Below are positions 36,425 through 45,310 of a stretch of DNA of 64,000 nt, piece after piece. The notes beneath the pieces were generated by a model. The model saw nothing but the letters and a program-made list of their open reading frames with translations, had not been told where the DNA came from and made no database searches. The DNA is taken from positions 29,234 through 93,233 of the forward strand of contig NZ_JHXD01000013.1 of NCBI RefSeq assembly GCF_000687715.1, written 5' to 3'. The position numbers and the translations under genes are program-made. Source of the stretch: Xylanibacter ruminicola Ga6B6 (GTDB taxonomy: Bacteria > Bacteroidota > Bacteroidia > Bacteroidales > Bacteroidaceae). How positions within the stretch are numbered: position 1 is the first letter of the stretch; each line of letters starts with the position of its first letter.

Positions 36425-38043
36425 TGAATAGAGTGTTACGTATACGATATGTCGTGATGGTGCTGATAGCACTCATCTCGTTTTCTTCGCCTGCTATTGC
36501 ACAGCAGGCGAAAAAAAAGTCTGTGCAAAAACGTGCGGCTACCACAACAAAGAAGTCGGTCAGCAAGAAATCTACAGGAAAGAAGACCACTAAGACTTCA
36601 GCTGCCAAGCAGCCGGTAACAGTTAATAGTCTGAAGACCGAGCAGCAAAGGGTGCGCAAGCAGATTGAGGAGCAGCAGCGTAAGCTGAAAGCCAACGAGC
36701 GCGATGTGAAGAAACGCTTGCAGAACCTGCTGATTATCAACAACGAGATTGCCGATAAGCGTAAGTCGATTGATACCATCCGTCATGATATCAATCGTCT
36801 TGATGGTAATATCCATACGCTGGAGGTACAGCTGGTAACACTCGAGAAGGAACTCGAAGAGCGTAAGCTGCGTTTCATTAAGTCGATGAAGTACATGCAT
36901 CGCAACCGCAATCTGCAGAGTCGTCTGATGTTTGTGTTCAGCGCTAAGAATCTGTCGCAGATGTACCGTCGACTGCGTTTTGTGCGTGAATATGCTGCCT
37001 ATCAGCAGAATCAGGCCGAGGCGGTGAAGTCGATGAAGGATCAGGTGACTGAGGCGCATAGCGAACTCACCGACACCAAGCGACAGAAGAGCGACTTGTT
37101 GGTGAGAGGCGAACGGGAGCGACGCTCGCTTGAGGGTAAGCAGGAAGAGCAGCAGAAGATGGTATCTTCGTTGCAGAAACAGCAGAAAACCATTCAGGGA
37201 ATTATCGACCAACAGAAGAAACGCGATGCTGAGCTGAATGCCCAGATCGACCGTTTGATTGCCCAGGAGATAGCACGTGCCAAGGCGCGTGCCGAGGCCG
37301 AGGCTAAGCGTAAGGCGGCTGAGGCTGAGGCTAAGCGTAAGGCCGAGGAGTTAGCTCGCAAGCAGGCTGCTGCCGAAGCGGCTCGTAAGGAGAACGAACG
37401 ACGTATTGCTGAGGCGAAGGCCCGTGAGGAGAAAGCCAAGGCCGAAGCCCGTGCCGCTGCTGCCCGTAAGAATGCCGAAGAGAAAGCTGCTGCCGAGCGT
37501 GCTGCTGCTGAGGCTGAGCGTGCCCGACTGGCTGCCGAGCGTAAGGCTGCTGCCGATGCGAAAGTGCACGAGAAGGAAGTGGCCGAAGCCCGTAAGTCGG
37601 AGGCTGCAGTTTATACTGTTTCGTCCGAAGACCGTATGCTGAGTGGTAACTTTGAGAGCAATCGCGGTAGATTGCCTATGCCTATTGCTGGCGGCTATCG
37701 TATTGTGAACCACTTTGGTACCAACCACGTAACAGATGTTAAGGGACATGTAACACTCGATAAGAAAGGTATCGATATCAAGGGTCAGCCTGGTGCTGCA
37801 GTTCGTTGTGTGTTCGATGGCGAGGTGAGTGCTGTATTCAGCTATGCTGGCACCACAGTAGTCATCGTGCGTCATGGTAGCTACCTGTCGGTTTATTGCG
37901 ACTTGGCTTCGGTTAACGTGAGTCGAGGACAAAAAGTAAGCACCCGACAGACACTTGGTCGTGTGGGTGCTGAGGGTTTGATGCAGTTCCAGTTGCGCAA
38001 AGGCAGCGCTAAACTGAACCCTGAGGGCTGGTTGGCGCGATAG
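36421..38043 (+). CDS. envC: Murein hydrolase activator EnvC-like, degenerate LytM domain
   Basis: A 540-residue periplasmic protein: signal peptide, a Lys/Ser/Thr-rich stretch, a long coiled coil (about 60-270), a second Ala/Glu/Lys/Arg-rich coil (about 280-400) and a C-terminal M23/LytM domain (about 410-540). In active M23 enzymes the last metal-binding motif is HxH; here that position reads MQFQLRKG, so the site cannot bind zinc normally. That is the EnvC pattern, in which the protein activates amidases at division instead of cutting peptidoglycan. Last gene of the dut operon. Confidence 0.88.
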   Translation: MMNRVLRIRYVVMVLIALISFSSPAIAQQAKKKSVQKRAATTTKKSVSKKSTGKKTTKTSAAKQPVTVNSLKTEQQRVRKQIEEQQRKLKANERDVKKRLQNLLIINNEIADKRKSIDTIRHDINRLDGNIHTLEVQLVTLEKELEERKLRFIKSMKYMHRNRNLQSRLMFVFSAKNLSQMYRRLRFVREYAAYQQNQAEAVKSMKDQVTEAHSELTDTKRQKSDLLVRGERERRSLEGKQEEQQKMVSSLQKQQKTIQGIIDQQKKRDAELNAQIDRLIAQEIARAKARAEAEAKRKAAEAEAKRKAEELARKQAAAEAARKENERRIAEAKAREEKAKAEARAAAARKNAEEKAAAERAAAEAERARLAAERKAAADAKVHEKEVAEARKSEAAVYTVSSEDRMLSGNFESNRGRLPMPIAGGYRIVNHFGTNHVTDVKGHVTLDKKGIDIKGQPGAAVRCVFDGEVSAVFSYAGTTVVIVRHGSYLSVYCDLASVNVSRGQKVSTRQTLGRVGAEGLMQFQLRKGSAKLNPEGWLAR

Positions 38044-38047
38044 AGTC

Positions 38048-38082
38048 GACACGCTGAGTGTCAGTTCTGGCCACACGGCCAG
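38048..38082. terminator. Hairpin pair between envC and the convergent M20 gene
   Basis: Two hairpins lie after envC: GACAC/GTGTC (38048-38062) and CTGGCC/GGCCAG with loop ACAC (38067-38082). No strong T-run follows. Confidence 0.5.
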
Positions 38083-38090
38083 ATAGGCAC

Positions 38091-39155
38091 TTATAGTGTC
38101 AATCCGTCCAACAATCCTATATAGGTATCGATGGCATGTTCCATCTCCGAAATCTTTATGAACTCATTGGCTGAGTGCGAGCGACTTGATTCGCCTGGAC
38201 CCAGCTTAAATGATGGGAATGGCATCAGCGCCTGATCGCTCAGTGTGGGCGAACCGAAGGGCTGCATGCCTCTGTCGATACATCTCTTAATGAGTGGATG
38301 CTCGGGTGAGATGGCCGATGAGTGCAGGCGGAACGAACGGGCGCGCAACTCGCACTTGGTCATCTTCTTGCACAGGAAGTTAAACAGATATTCGTTCTGA
38401 TAGAACTCGTTGGTGCGTACATCAATAACAAAATGCAGTGTATCAGGCACTACGTTATGCTGGGTACCGCCTTCAACTACGGTCACCGTCATCTTCGTGG
38501 GTCCTAAGAGCGGACTTACCTTGCGGAATTTATAATCGCGAAGCCAAACCAGATCGTCGAGTGCTTCGTAGATAGCATTTATGCCTTCGTTACGGGCAGC
38601 ATGGCCCGATTTGCCGTGAGCATAACCATCAATTACCATCAGTCCTTTTTCTGCAATGGCGGGTTGCATGCCTGTAGGCTCACCCACAATGGTTACGTCA
38701 ATCTTGGGCAACAAAGGCAGCACGCGACTCAGTCCATTTTGTCCCGATATCTCTTCTTCGGCCGAAGCTACCCACAACAGATTATAGTTGCGAGGACGAT
38801 ACAGCATGATGCGATAGGCTTGTAACAGCGAAACCAGTCCGCCGCCACAGTCGTTTGAGCCCAGACCATATATCACGTCGTATTCCTGATCTGGTGAAAA
38901 TGGATCGCGTGTCCACGAGCTAACGGGTTTTACGGTGTCGATATGGGCGTTAAGCATCACGGTAGGTCGGTTATTGTCCCAATCAGGACAGCCCACCCAG
39001 AGGTTGTTACCCTCGCGACCGAATGGCAGATTCCACATGTTCAGGAAATCAGCCAGTTTATCGGCTGCTTTCGTTTCGTCTCTACTAACCGAAGGAATGG
39101 CAATCAGCTCCTTCAGCAAGGCTACGGCATCGTAAAGATAGTTTTTGTTTTCCAT
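38091..39155 (-). CDS. M20-family amidohydrolase (ArgE/succinyl-citrulline deacylase-like)
   Basis: A 354-residue dinuclear-zinc hydrolase: NAHIDTVKP (first metal His/Asp), GLGSNDCGGGL (bridging Asp), SAEEEISG (catalytic Glu) and VGEPTG, with a dimerisation domain in the middle. Close fits are the deacylases that act on N-acylated arginine precursors; Bacteroides is known to use N-succinylated intermediates. No arginine gene is adjacent, so substrate is uncertain. It follows the TerC gene by 3 nt. Confidence 0.85.
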   Translation of the reverse strand: MENKNYLYDAVALLKELIAIPSVSRDETKAADKLADFLNMWNLPFGREGNNLWVGCPDWDNNRPTVMLNAHIDTVKPVSSWTRDPFSPDQEYDVIYGLGSNDCGGGLVSLLQAYRIMLYRPRNYNLLWVASAEEEISGQNGLSRVLPLLPKIDVTIVGEPTGMQPAIAEKGLMVIDGYAHGKSGHAARNEGINAIYEALDDLVWLRDYKFRKVSPLLGPTKMTVTVVEGGTQHNVVPDTLHFVIDVRTNEFYQNEYLFNFLCKKMTKCELRARSFRLHSSAISPEHPLIKRCIDRGMQPFGSPTLSDQALMPFPSFKLGPGESSRSHSANEFIKISEMEHAIDTYIGLLDGLTL

Positions 39156-39158
39156 ATC

Positions 39159-40154
39159 TTATTTGGTTTTTGCTTTTGATACGCACACGGAGAGTAGCAT
39201 CGATAGCATCAGTACACCAAAGATAATGGCCAGCGAAATCGGAGTGGGAACTTCTATGTGCGGCATGTTTATATTCAAGCCTACCATCTCGCCGAATGCA
39301 TTTACGTATTCGTTCATGGCCAACAGCATTTTTACACCCACAAAGCTCAGGATGATACCTAAACCATATTTAAGATAGGTGAAATACCTGGCAACTGCTG
39401 CCAGCGCAAAGTATAGGGCACGCAGACCCAGAATGGCAAAAATGTTTGATGTAAGCACGATAAACGGATCGCGGCTTACTGAGAATACGGCGGGGATAGA
39501 ATCGACGGCAAAGGCCACATCGGTTGTCTCGATTACCAATAAGGCAATAAACAATGGAGTTGCTAATCGCTTACCGTTCTCGACGATAAAGAATTTTCCC
39601 TCGTGCATCTGGTCGGTCACAGGGAAGAATTTCTTGAATATCTTTACGAAGAAATTGTTCGAAGGGTCAACCTGCTCGTCATTATGACCGAACATCTTGA
39701 TACCTGTATATATCAGGAATAATCCAAACAATCCTAATATCCATTCAAACTGGGCAATCATCGCTGTACCCGCAAAAATAAAGATACTGCGTAGTACTAA
39801 TGCACCAAAAATACCCCAGAACAAAACCTCGTGTTGGTATTTTCGTTGCACACCGAAGAACGAGAAAAGCATCAGGAATACAAACAGATTGTCCATCGAT
39901 AAGGATTTCTCAATCAGATAACCCGCTAGGAACTCCATTGCTTTCTCATGGGAGTCGCCAGGATAAAACAGATAGATGCCACCACAGAATACCAGCGAAA
40001 CGCCTATCCATACGGCAGTCATCTTCAGAGCTTCGGATACGCTTACCTCATGTTGACCTTTCTTACCGAACGATTTCAGGTCGATCAGCAACATGATGAA
40101 TACCAGTATGTAGAATAATATCCACGCCCAGATGGGTATATTAACCATTTCCAT
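39159..40154 (-). CDS. TerC/Alx-family membrane protein
   Basis: A 331-residue protein with about nine membrane helices and TerC landmarks: EFLAGYLIEKSLSMDNLFVF and VETTDVAFAVDSIPAVF, both with intramembrane acidic residues. Related proteins (Alx, MeeF/TerC) export Mn2+, possibly loading secreted enzymes. LtaS-fold phosphotransferases, which need Mn2+, occur elsewhere in this window, but that link is only suggestive. No manganese riboswitch fits in the about 27-nt leader. Confidence 0.88.
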   Translation of the reverse strand: MEMVNIPIWAWILFYILVFIMLLIDLKSFGKKGQHEVSVSEALKMTAVWIGVSLVFCGGIYLFYPGDSHEKAMEFLAGYLIEKSLSMDNLFVFLMLFSFFGVQRKYQHEVLFWGIFGALVLRSIFIFAGTAMIAQFEWILGLFGLFLIYTGIKMFGHNDEQVDPSNNFFVKIFKKFFPVTDQMHEGKFFIVENGKRLATPLFIALLVIETTDVAFAVDSIPAVFSVSRDPFIVLTSNIFAILGLRALYFALAAVARYFTYLKYGLGIILSFVGVKMLLAMNEYVNAFGEMVGLNINMPHIEVPTPISLAIIFGVLMLSMLLSVCVSKAKTK

Positions 40155-40181
40155 TCTTTCTTTATTCTTTAATTACGGCGA

Positions 40182-40229
40182 CAAAGTTACGAAATATTTC
40201 TTATATTTCCAAAAATAGTTGTACTTTTG
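40182..40229. promoter_or_regulatory. Divergent promoters for TerC and ComEC genes
   Basis: TAACTTTG on the minus strand (40182-40189, 27 nt before the TerC ATG) and TACTTTTG on the plus strand (40222-40229, 9 nt before ATG 40239). Confidence 0.6.
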
Positions 40230-40238
40230 TACCTTGGT

Positions 40239-41423
40239 ATGCAAAGTCGATTATTCGATAAATGTCCCGTAGCGGTTGTAACGGTGAGTATGATTCTTGG
40301 CATTATCATCGCTTACTACGTGTCGCTTCCTATCACCATATTACCTGTGCTGGCTGGTATGGTGGTTGTGGCTTTGCTGCTGTATAAGTTTGCCAATGCG
40401 CAGTCGGTAGCTATCGTGGTATGTTGCCTGTTGTTGGGAATGTGCGTGATGCAGCACCATCAGCAAACGTCCGGTCAGCCGCAAACAGAAACCCGATTTG
40501 ATCGCTCCAGGAATTTTTTCCTACAACAGCGCGAACAGTTGTTACAGCGTTTTAATGATGGTGGACTCGAAGGTGATGCTTATGCGGTGGTGGCTGCGAT
40601 GTCGTTAGGCGATAAGTCGGCGTTGAGTCGCGATGTGAAGAGCGTTTATTCTGTCAGTGGTGCCTCGCATGTGCTGGCACTCAGTGGTCTGCACTTAGGC
40701 ATTATATACATGCTGTTGTCGTTGTTCCTGCCTCGAAGGCGGTGGCCGGCTTTGTCGCAGTTGTTGATGATTCTGGTGGTATGGGCATTTGTGCTGCTGG
40801 TAGGTATGCCTGTTAGTGCCGTGCGCTCGGCCGTCATGCTTACTATCTATGGTGTTCTGTCGATTGGACGACGTAACAAAATGTCGATCAACGTTTTGGC
40901 TTTTACGGCTTTTGTGATGTTGATGTGGAATCCCGTCTGGCTGTTTAATGTGGGATTTCAGATGTCGTTTATGGCTGTTTGGGCTATCTTGCTGTTTGTG
41001 CCCTTGTTTACCAGTGTGTTTTCCGACCAGTATTATATGGAGCACCCTTGGGTAGCAAAGCTCTGGGGCATGGTGGCAGTCTCTTTGGCGGCCCAGTTGG
41101 GTGTGGCACCGTTAATCGCCTATTACTTTGGACAGTTCTCAACCTGTTTCCTGCTTACGAACCTCCTGGTGGTGCCTACGGCATTCATTATTTTATGTCT
41201 GGCGATAGCGGTTCTGTTGTTTCCACCCCTCGCGTACCTATTATTATATATAGTGAATGGGTTGAATGCTTCGTTGTATTCTATCGCCACCTTGCCAGGT
41301 GCCAATATCAGTAACTTGCATCCAACCATCCTTCAGGTTGTACTTGTCTATGTACTGATTGCTTGTTGCTATCTGCTTATAGAAAGAATAAAACCAATAA
41401 TGGGATGGACACCATGGAAATGA
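40239..41423 (+). CDS. Short ComEC/Rec2-family membrane protein
   Basis: A 394-residue polytopic protein containing the Competence domain: LEGDAYAVVAAMSLGDKSAL and SGASHVLALSGLHLGI, then ten or so membrane helices. Canonical ComEC has an OB-fold loop between its first helices and a C-terminal metallo-beta-lactamase-like nuclease domain; neither is present here. The first helices connect by a short loop to the Competence domain and the frame ends right after the last helix. It may still be a DNA channel with other proteins supplying those functions. A TTG at 40227 overlaps the promoter and is not used. It ends 47 bp inside the AEC gene, tail-to-tail. Confidence 0.82.
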   Translation: MQSRLFDKCPVAVVTVSMILGIIIAYYVSLPITILPVLAGMVVVALLLYKFANAQSVAIVVCCLLLGMCVMQHHQQTSGQPQTETRFDRSRNFFLQQREQLLQRFNDGGLEGDAYAVVAAMSLGDKSALSRDVKSVYSVSGASHVLALSGLHLGIIYMLLSLFLPRRRWPALSQLLMILVVWAFVLLVGMPVSAVRSAVMLTIYGVLSIGRRNKMSINVLAFTAFVMLMWNPVWLFNVGFQMSFMAVWAILLFVPLFTSVFSDQYYMEHPWVAKLWGMVAVSLAAQLGVAPLIAYYFGQFSTCFLLTNLLVVPTAFIILCLAIAVLLFPPLAYLLLYIVNGLNASLYSIATLPGANISNLHPTILQVVLVYVLIACCYLLIERIKPIMGWTPWK

Positions 41424-42288
41424 GGGTGGTAATGAATGTTACCTCGGTTATCATCGTGGTGTCTTTGCCGTATTTTAAGCACAGGATAGTGCCGTAAGTT
41501 GCCACAGGCATGGCAATCACCACCGTATTGATGTTTACCACGAACTGCGAGAAGCCCAAAAGCATGCATAGATAGTAGATGCCGATGGGCAGTATGGCCA
41601 GTCGGAAAGCTGTTGTGGCATAAACACTGGCGTTACCCAACAGCGATTTGATGGGGAGGTTCGACATCGATGAACCGATAATCAGCAGTGCTGCAGGTAC
41701 AGTGATGTTACCAATCATGGTGAGTGGTGCGCTGATGGCTTCGGGGATATTATCGATGCGCAATGCTACTATCAGCATGGTCAGGTAGCAGGCCAACATC
41801 GGGGTAGAGTAGAGCACCTTCTTTTCAAAACGGCTTTCCTCTACTTCATTTTTACCTGTTATCAGGATCGTTCCTACAGTAAACACTGCAAATGTGTTTA
41901 CTACATTCAGCACCGCTGCATAGAAAACGGCCTCGTGTCCGAATATCGATGCCACCACAGGGTAGCCCATAAAGCCCACGTTACCAAACATCAGTGCAAA
42001 ACCGATTGCACCTTCGTCGTCTTTCTTCTTGGTAAGGTAGCGTGGCAACAGAAAGGCGATACCTGTAAGCACCGCATAGGTAATCACGCTGATGAGTAAT
42101 AACGGTAGAATATACTCACGGTCAGGCAGTTCGCCAGTCATGGCCGACGACAAGATTAGTGCCGGACACGTCATGTTGATTACCAATCTCGACAGTTGTC
42201 TGTCGAAATCACCTCCTAAATATCCCAATTTACCTGCGCCATAGCCCACTAATACTATGACAAACAGTGTCATCATCACTACAAACAT
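41377..42288 (-). CDS. AEC-family (auxin efflux carrier-like) transporter
   Basis: A 303-residue protein with ten membrane helices in two repeats of five; N-terminal GYGAGKLGYL and LVINMTCPALIL match the AEC family, as does the discontinuous helix region FMGYPVVASIFG. These carriers move small organic acids or amino acids; the substrate is unknown. The first ATG (42288) lies 4 nt after a TAnnTTTG box, so either the mRNA is leaderless or translation starts at an inner Met (42276 or 42273). Confidence 0.85.
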   Translation of the reverse strand: MFVVMMTLFVIVLVGYGAGKLGYLGGDFDRQLSRLVINMTCPALILSSAMTGELPDREYILPLLLISVITYAVLTGIAFLLPRYLTKKKDDEGAIGFALMFGNVGFMGYPVVASIFGHEAVFYAAVLNVVNTFAVFTVGTILITGKNEVEESRFEKKVLYSTPMLACYLTMLIVALRIDNIPEAISAPLTMIGNITVPAALLIIGSSMSNLPIKSLLGNASVYATTAFRLAILPIGIYYLCMLLGFSQFVVNINTVVIAMPVATYGTILCLKYGKDTTMITEVTFITTLISMVSIPLLVLFFL

Positions 42289-42292
42289 GGTG

Positions 42293-42300
42293 CAAAGGTA
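42293..42300 (-). promoter_or_regulatory. AEC transporter promoter, -7 box TACCTTTG (leaderless)
   Basis: Minus-strand TAnnTTTG box only 4 nt from the first ATG. Confidence 0.6.
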
Positions 42301-42320
42301 CAACTTTTTCTTTAGTTATG

Positions 42321-45053
42321 CTACAAATTCCGCAGGAATTCTGTGAGGTTGGCTTTTGACTCCAAATCTAACTTCTGGCGGATGCGGTAGCGGGCTATCT
42401 CTACACCACGGATGGAAATATTGAGCAGCGGCGCAATCTCTTTCGACATCAGGTTCATACGGATGTAGGCGCAAAGCATTTTTTCTTTGTGCGACAGCTG
42501 TGGATAGCGCTCTCCAAGGGTCTTCAGAAAGTGATGATGCACGTTGTCGAACGAGTTGCGGAAGGCTTCCAGGTCGTCGTCGTGCTCGATATTCGTATCA
42601 ATCTGCCCGATCAGTCGCACCACACGCCGTTTGATGGCTGGCAGATTCTCCTCGCTCAGTCCGTTGTTGATGCTCACGGCAGTCTTCTTAATCTCCTGCA
42701 GCATCTCGTTCTTACGTACCACATTCATGCGCGAACGTACCAGTTCGTCCTGGCGAGCGCGCAGTTCTATCTGCAGCTTCTCTTCCTCCAGATTCTCAAT
42801 CTGTTCGTCTTTCTCTTTAATCAGTTGCTGCCTGCTCTTCATGATGCGATGATACAGTGCATAGATGGCTGCCATGATACTGATGATATAAAGGGCATAG
42901 GCCCACCAGGAGCGATACCAGGGTGGCAGGATGGTAAACTCAAAACTGGTTTCGTTGCCAATGCTGCCGTCGGGATTAATCACTTTGACGTGGAACGTGT
43001 AGTGCCCCTCGGTCAGGTTGGTATATTCCTTGACGTGCCGACGGGTGTATGGGCTCCAGTCTTGTTCGCCAGAGTCTTCGAGCCAGTAGCTGAACCGCAC
43101 GGCTTGCGAAGGGTCGTAGCTGTTGGCACTGTATTCAAAGCGTATGGAGTTATTCCTCCAACTGATGTGTGGCTGTTCGGCTTTATAGTAGAGTGTGTCG
43201 GCGTTATTGCCAATGATGATACGACGTATGTAGGGCTGGATGGCGCGTGTGCTGTCCTGTGCCTGTTGGGTGTAGAGTAGGGCAAAACCGTCTTCGGTGC
43301 CTATCACGGCTTGCTGTCGGTTGGTATAGCTCACGCTCTCGAAGTCCTCCATCAAACAGTTGTTCAGATAGCTGCGGTGCCACTTGCCGTTGCTCACATG
43401 CATGGCACCATCGGTGGCATACCAGATATGTCCGTCGGGCGTCTGAGAGATATAGGTGTAGGCGGTATGCCCCTCTAACTGTTCCTCGAGCGATGTGTGG
43501 CGTACCAGCTGGTCGTGGCTGGCATCATAGCGGAACAAACCTTGTCGGCTGGCTATCACCATCTCACCATTCATCTTGGCAATAAAAACATTGTCGCCCT
43601 TGGGCAGCGTGGCTGAGTTGTAACATTTCTTACTGACAACGTTCTGCAGATTGGGCGAGAGCACCAGTCGGTAAAGGCCTTTCTCCTTATTGGCCACCCA
43701 CACAGCATTGGTAATATCTTCTATGTATAGCGTCTTGGCCGAGATTTCAGCCCCCTTCACCTCTTCGGCCATGTGCCAGCCTTGTGATGAGCGACGCATG
43801 AGGCGCAGGCCCCAATACGAACTGGTTAACAGCACATTGGGATGGCCTGCCAATGGGCGTACGGCCCACACACCGCGGTTGTCGTAGTGGGTAATGTGCT
43901 GGTCCTTGATGCTGAGAAAGAACTGGCGCCCGCCGCAGAAGAGCTGACCACCGATGGTGTCGAGGCACAGTACCTGACTACCAGTGCCCTCAATGAATCT
44001 TATCTTTCCATCGGTCATGGCATAAAGTCCTTGATTGGTACCCAGGTAGAGTTGGCCCTGATAGCTCACACTGCAGTTGCCGCTACCGATGGGCGACTGG
44101 CGACTGTTGAGAAAGCGAAGTGGCGACCATAGCTGAACGCAGTCGAGACCATTGTCGAGTGCCAGCCATAGATTCTTGTCGGCATCGAAGGTGGCCGAGA
44201 GCACGGTTTTGTTTTGCAGGCCGTTGTTGGTTGACAGGCGTTCCACCTTATGCTGGTTCATATCAATCAGTATCACCCCGTCCTGCATGGTTCCTAAGGC
44301 CAGCGTTGATCCCGACAATGCAGCGCACGATAGTTGCAGGTTGTCGATATCGGTAGCAATGGCGAAAGGTTGTAGTTGATGGTGACTGTAGGTAAACAGT
44401 CCCTTGTGGCTTGTCACAATCAGCAACTGCTGTTGCCAAGGGAGTATGGCCACGATGTCGGACGTTTGGCGGATGTCGATGCCTGGCAGTGGTACGAACC
44501 TTTTGCCCACAAGCACCGAGAGCTCTTTGTAAGAGGTGACGTAAAGTCGGTTGTACACCACAGCCGAGTATTGTACGCCAGGACGGCAGTCGAGCCGCAT
44601 TTTATCATTGTTGATATAAAAGGCCTCATCGCTTTGAAAAAATATGTCGTTGCCAATGCGGTGGATATGCCAGATGTTTACACGCTCTTTCTGGTTAGCC
44701 TTTCCTGATAGATTCTGGTATATCATTTTTCCTTTGGCATTACGGATGTATCTGCCGAACTGTCCTAAGGCACCCACATAGATGGTGTCGCCTACAGGCA
44801 GCACCGAACGCACCTTGGTGTTGCCCGGTAGGGGGTAGGTGGTCCAGTTGGTGCCATCGTATTCCAGCAGACCGTTGTTGTTGGCAAAGTACATCCATCC
44901 TTCAGGACTCTGACCTATCTGCCAGTTCTGGTTGCCCGACTGGTAAGATTGGCGCGAATAGTTAACCACAGCCCGCTGCCAAGGCGTCTGGGCCATCACT
45001 GGTATTGCAACGAAGGCAATGAGTGCTAATAACCATTTCATCATACCTATCAT
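42321..45053 (-). CDS. Membrane-bound LuxR-type regulator with beta-propeller sensor (SusR-like)
   Basis: A 910-residue one-component regulator. Order: signal/anchor (MKWLLALIAFVAIPVMAQ), a periplasmic beta-propeller sensor of Reg_prop-like repeats (about 30-610; GQSPEGWMYFANNNGLLEYDG, TPDGHIWYATDGAMHV), a Y_Y_Y domain (about 640-720), one membrane helix (SWWAYALYIISIMAAIYAL), a cytoplasmic coiled coil and a LuxR-type helix-turn-helix at the end (LSHKEKMLCAYIRMNLMSKEI then ISIRGVEIARYRIRQKL). There is no kinase or receiver domain, so it is not a hybrid two-component system; it should bind DNA directly. Divergent from SusC, it probably senses the locus's oligosaccharide. ATG 45041 or 45044 are alternative starts. 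Confidence 0.85.
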   Translation of the reverse strand: MIGMMKWLLALIAFVAIPVMAQTPWQRAVVNYSRQSYQSGNQNWQIGQSPEGWMYFANNNGLLEYDGTNWTTYPLPGNTKVRSVLPVGDTIYVGALGQFGRYIRNAKGKMIYQNLSGKANQKERVNIWHIHRIGNDIFFQSDEAFYINNDKMRLDCRPGVQYSAVVYNRLYVTSYKELSVLVGKRFVPLPGIDIRQTSDIVAILPWQQQLLIVTSHKGLFTYSHHQLQPFAIATDIDNLQLSCAALSGSTLALGTMQDGVILIDMNQHKVERLSTNNGLQNKTVLSATFDADKNLWLALDNGLDCVQLWSPLRFLNSRQSPIGSGNCSVSYQGQLYLGTNQGLYAMTDGKIRFIEGTGSQVLCLDTIGGQLFCGGRQFFLSIKDQHITHYDNRGVWAVRPLAGHPNVLLTSSYWGLRLMRRSSQGWHMAEEVKGAEISAKTLYIEDITNAVWVANKEKGLYRLVLSPNLQNVVSKKCYNSATLPKGDNVFIAKMNGEMVIASRQGLFRYDASHDQLVRHTSLEEQLEGHTAYTYISQTPDGHIWYATDGAMHVSNGKWHRSYLNNCLMEDFESVSYTNRQQAVIGTEDGFALLYTQQAQDSTRAIQPYIRRIIIGNNADTLYYKAEQPHISWRNNSIRFEYSANSYDPSQAVRFSYWLEDSGEQDWSPYTRRHVKEYTNLTEGHYTFHVKVINPDGSIGNETSFEFTILPPWYRSWWAYALYIISIMAAIYALYHRIMKSRQQLIKEKDEQIENLEEEKLQIELRARQDELVRSRMNVVRKNEMLQEIKKTAVSINNGLSEENLPAIKRRVVRLIGQIDTNIEHDDDLEAFRNSFDNVHHHFLKTLGERYPQLSHKEKMLCAYIRMNLMSKEIAPLLNISIRGVEIARYRIRQKLDLESKANLTEFLRNL

Positions 45054-45062
45054 ATTTTTCGG

Positions 45063-45070
45063 CAAAGATA
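45063..45070 (-). promoter_or_regulatory. Regulator gene promoter, -7 box TATCTTTG
   Basis: Minus-strand TAnnTTTG, 9 nt before ATG 45053. The 45071-45235 stretch toward the SusC promoter is AT-rich, has no recognisable gene, and is the natural place for the regulator's operator. Confidence 0.6.
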
Positions 45071-45235
45071 AGCATAATTATTGAATCGTGCAATAATATG
45101 TGAGAAAATAATGATGGGGGCTGATGTAGTGATTTGCTTTTGTAACAGCTTGATTCATAGTCGAATAGGGTTTTGCTGAGAAACAGATGATGTAGTGCTT
45201 TTGCTGGTTTGTAGTAATTAAGATGTGGCCGAAAG

Positions 45236-45267
45236 TTTGTGGCGAGTGCAGATAAGACGTAATTTTG
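45236..45267 (+). promoter_or_regulatory. SusC operon promoter, -33 TTTG and -7 TAATTTTG
   Basis: A full Bacteroidales promoter: TTTG at 45236-45239 and TAATTTTG at 45260-45267, 20 bp apart, 43 nt before the SusC ATG. Confidence 0.7.
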
Positions 45268-45310
45268 CGCCATCAATTTTTTTATTATCAAACTAAATAC
45301 CTGTTTTTAT

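Noticed and set aside
42321..45053. Hybrid two-component system sensor
   Set aside because: No histidine kinase, ATPase or receiver domain between the membrane helix and the C-terminal helix-turn-helix.
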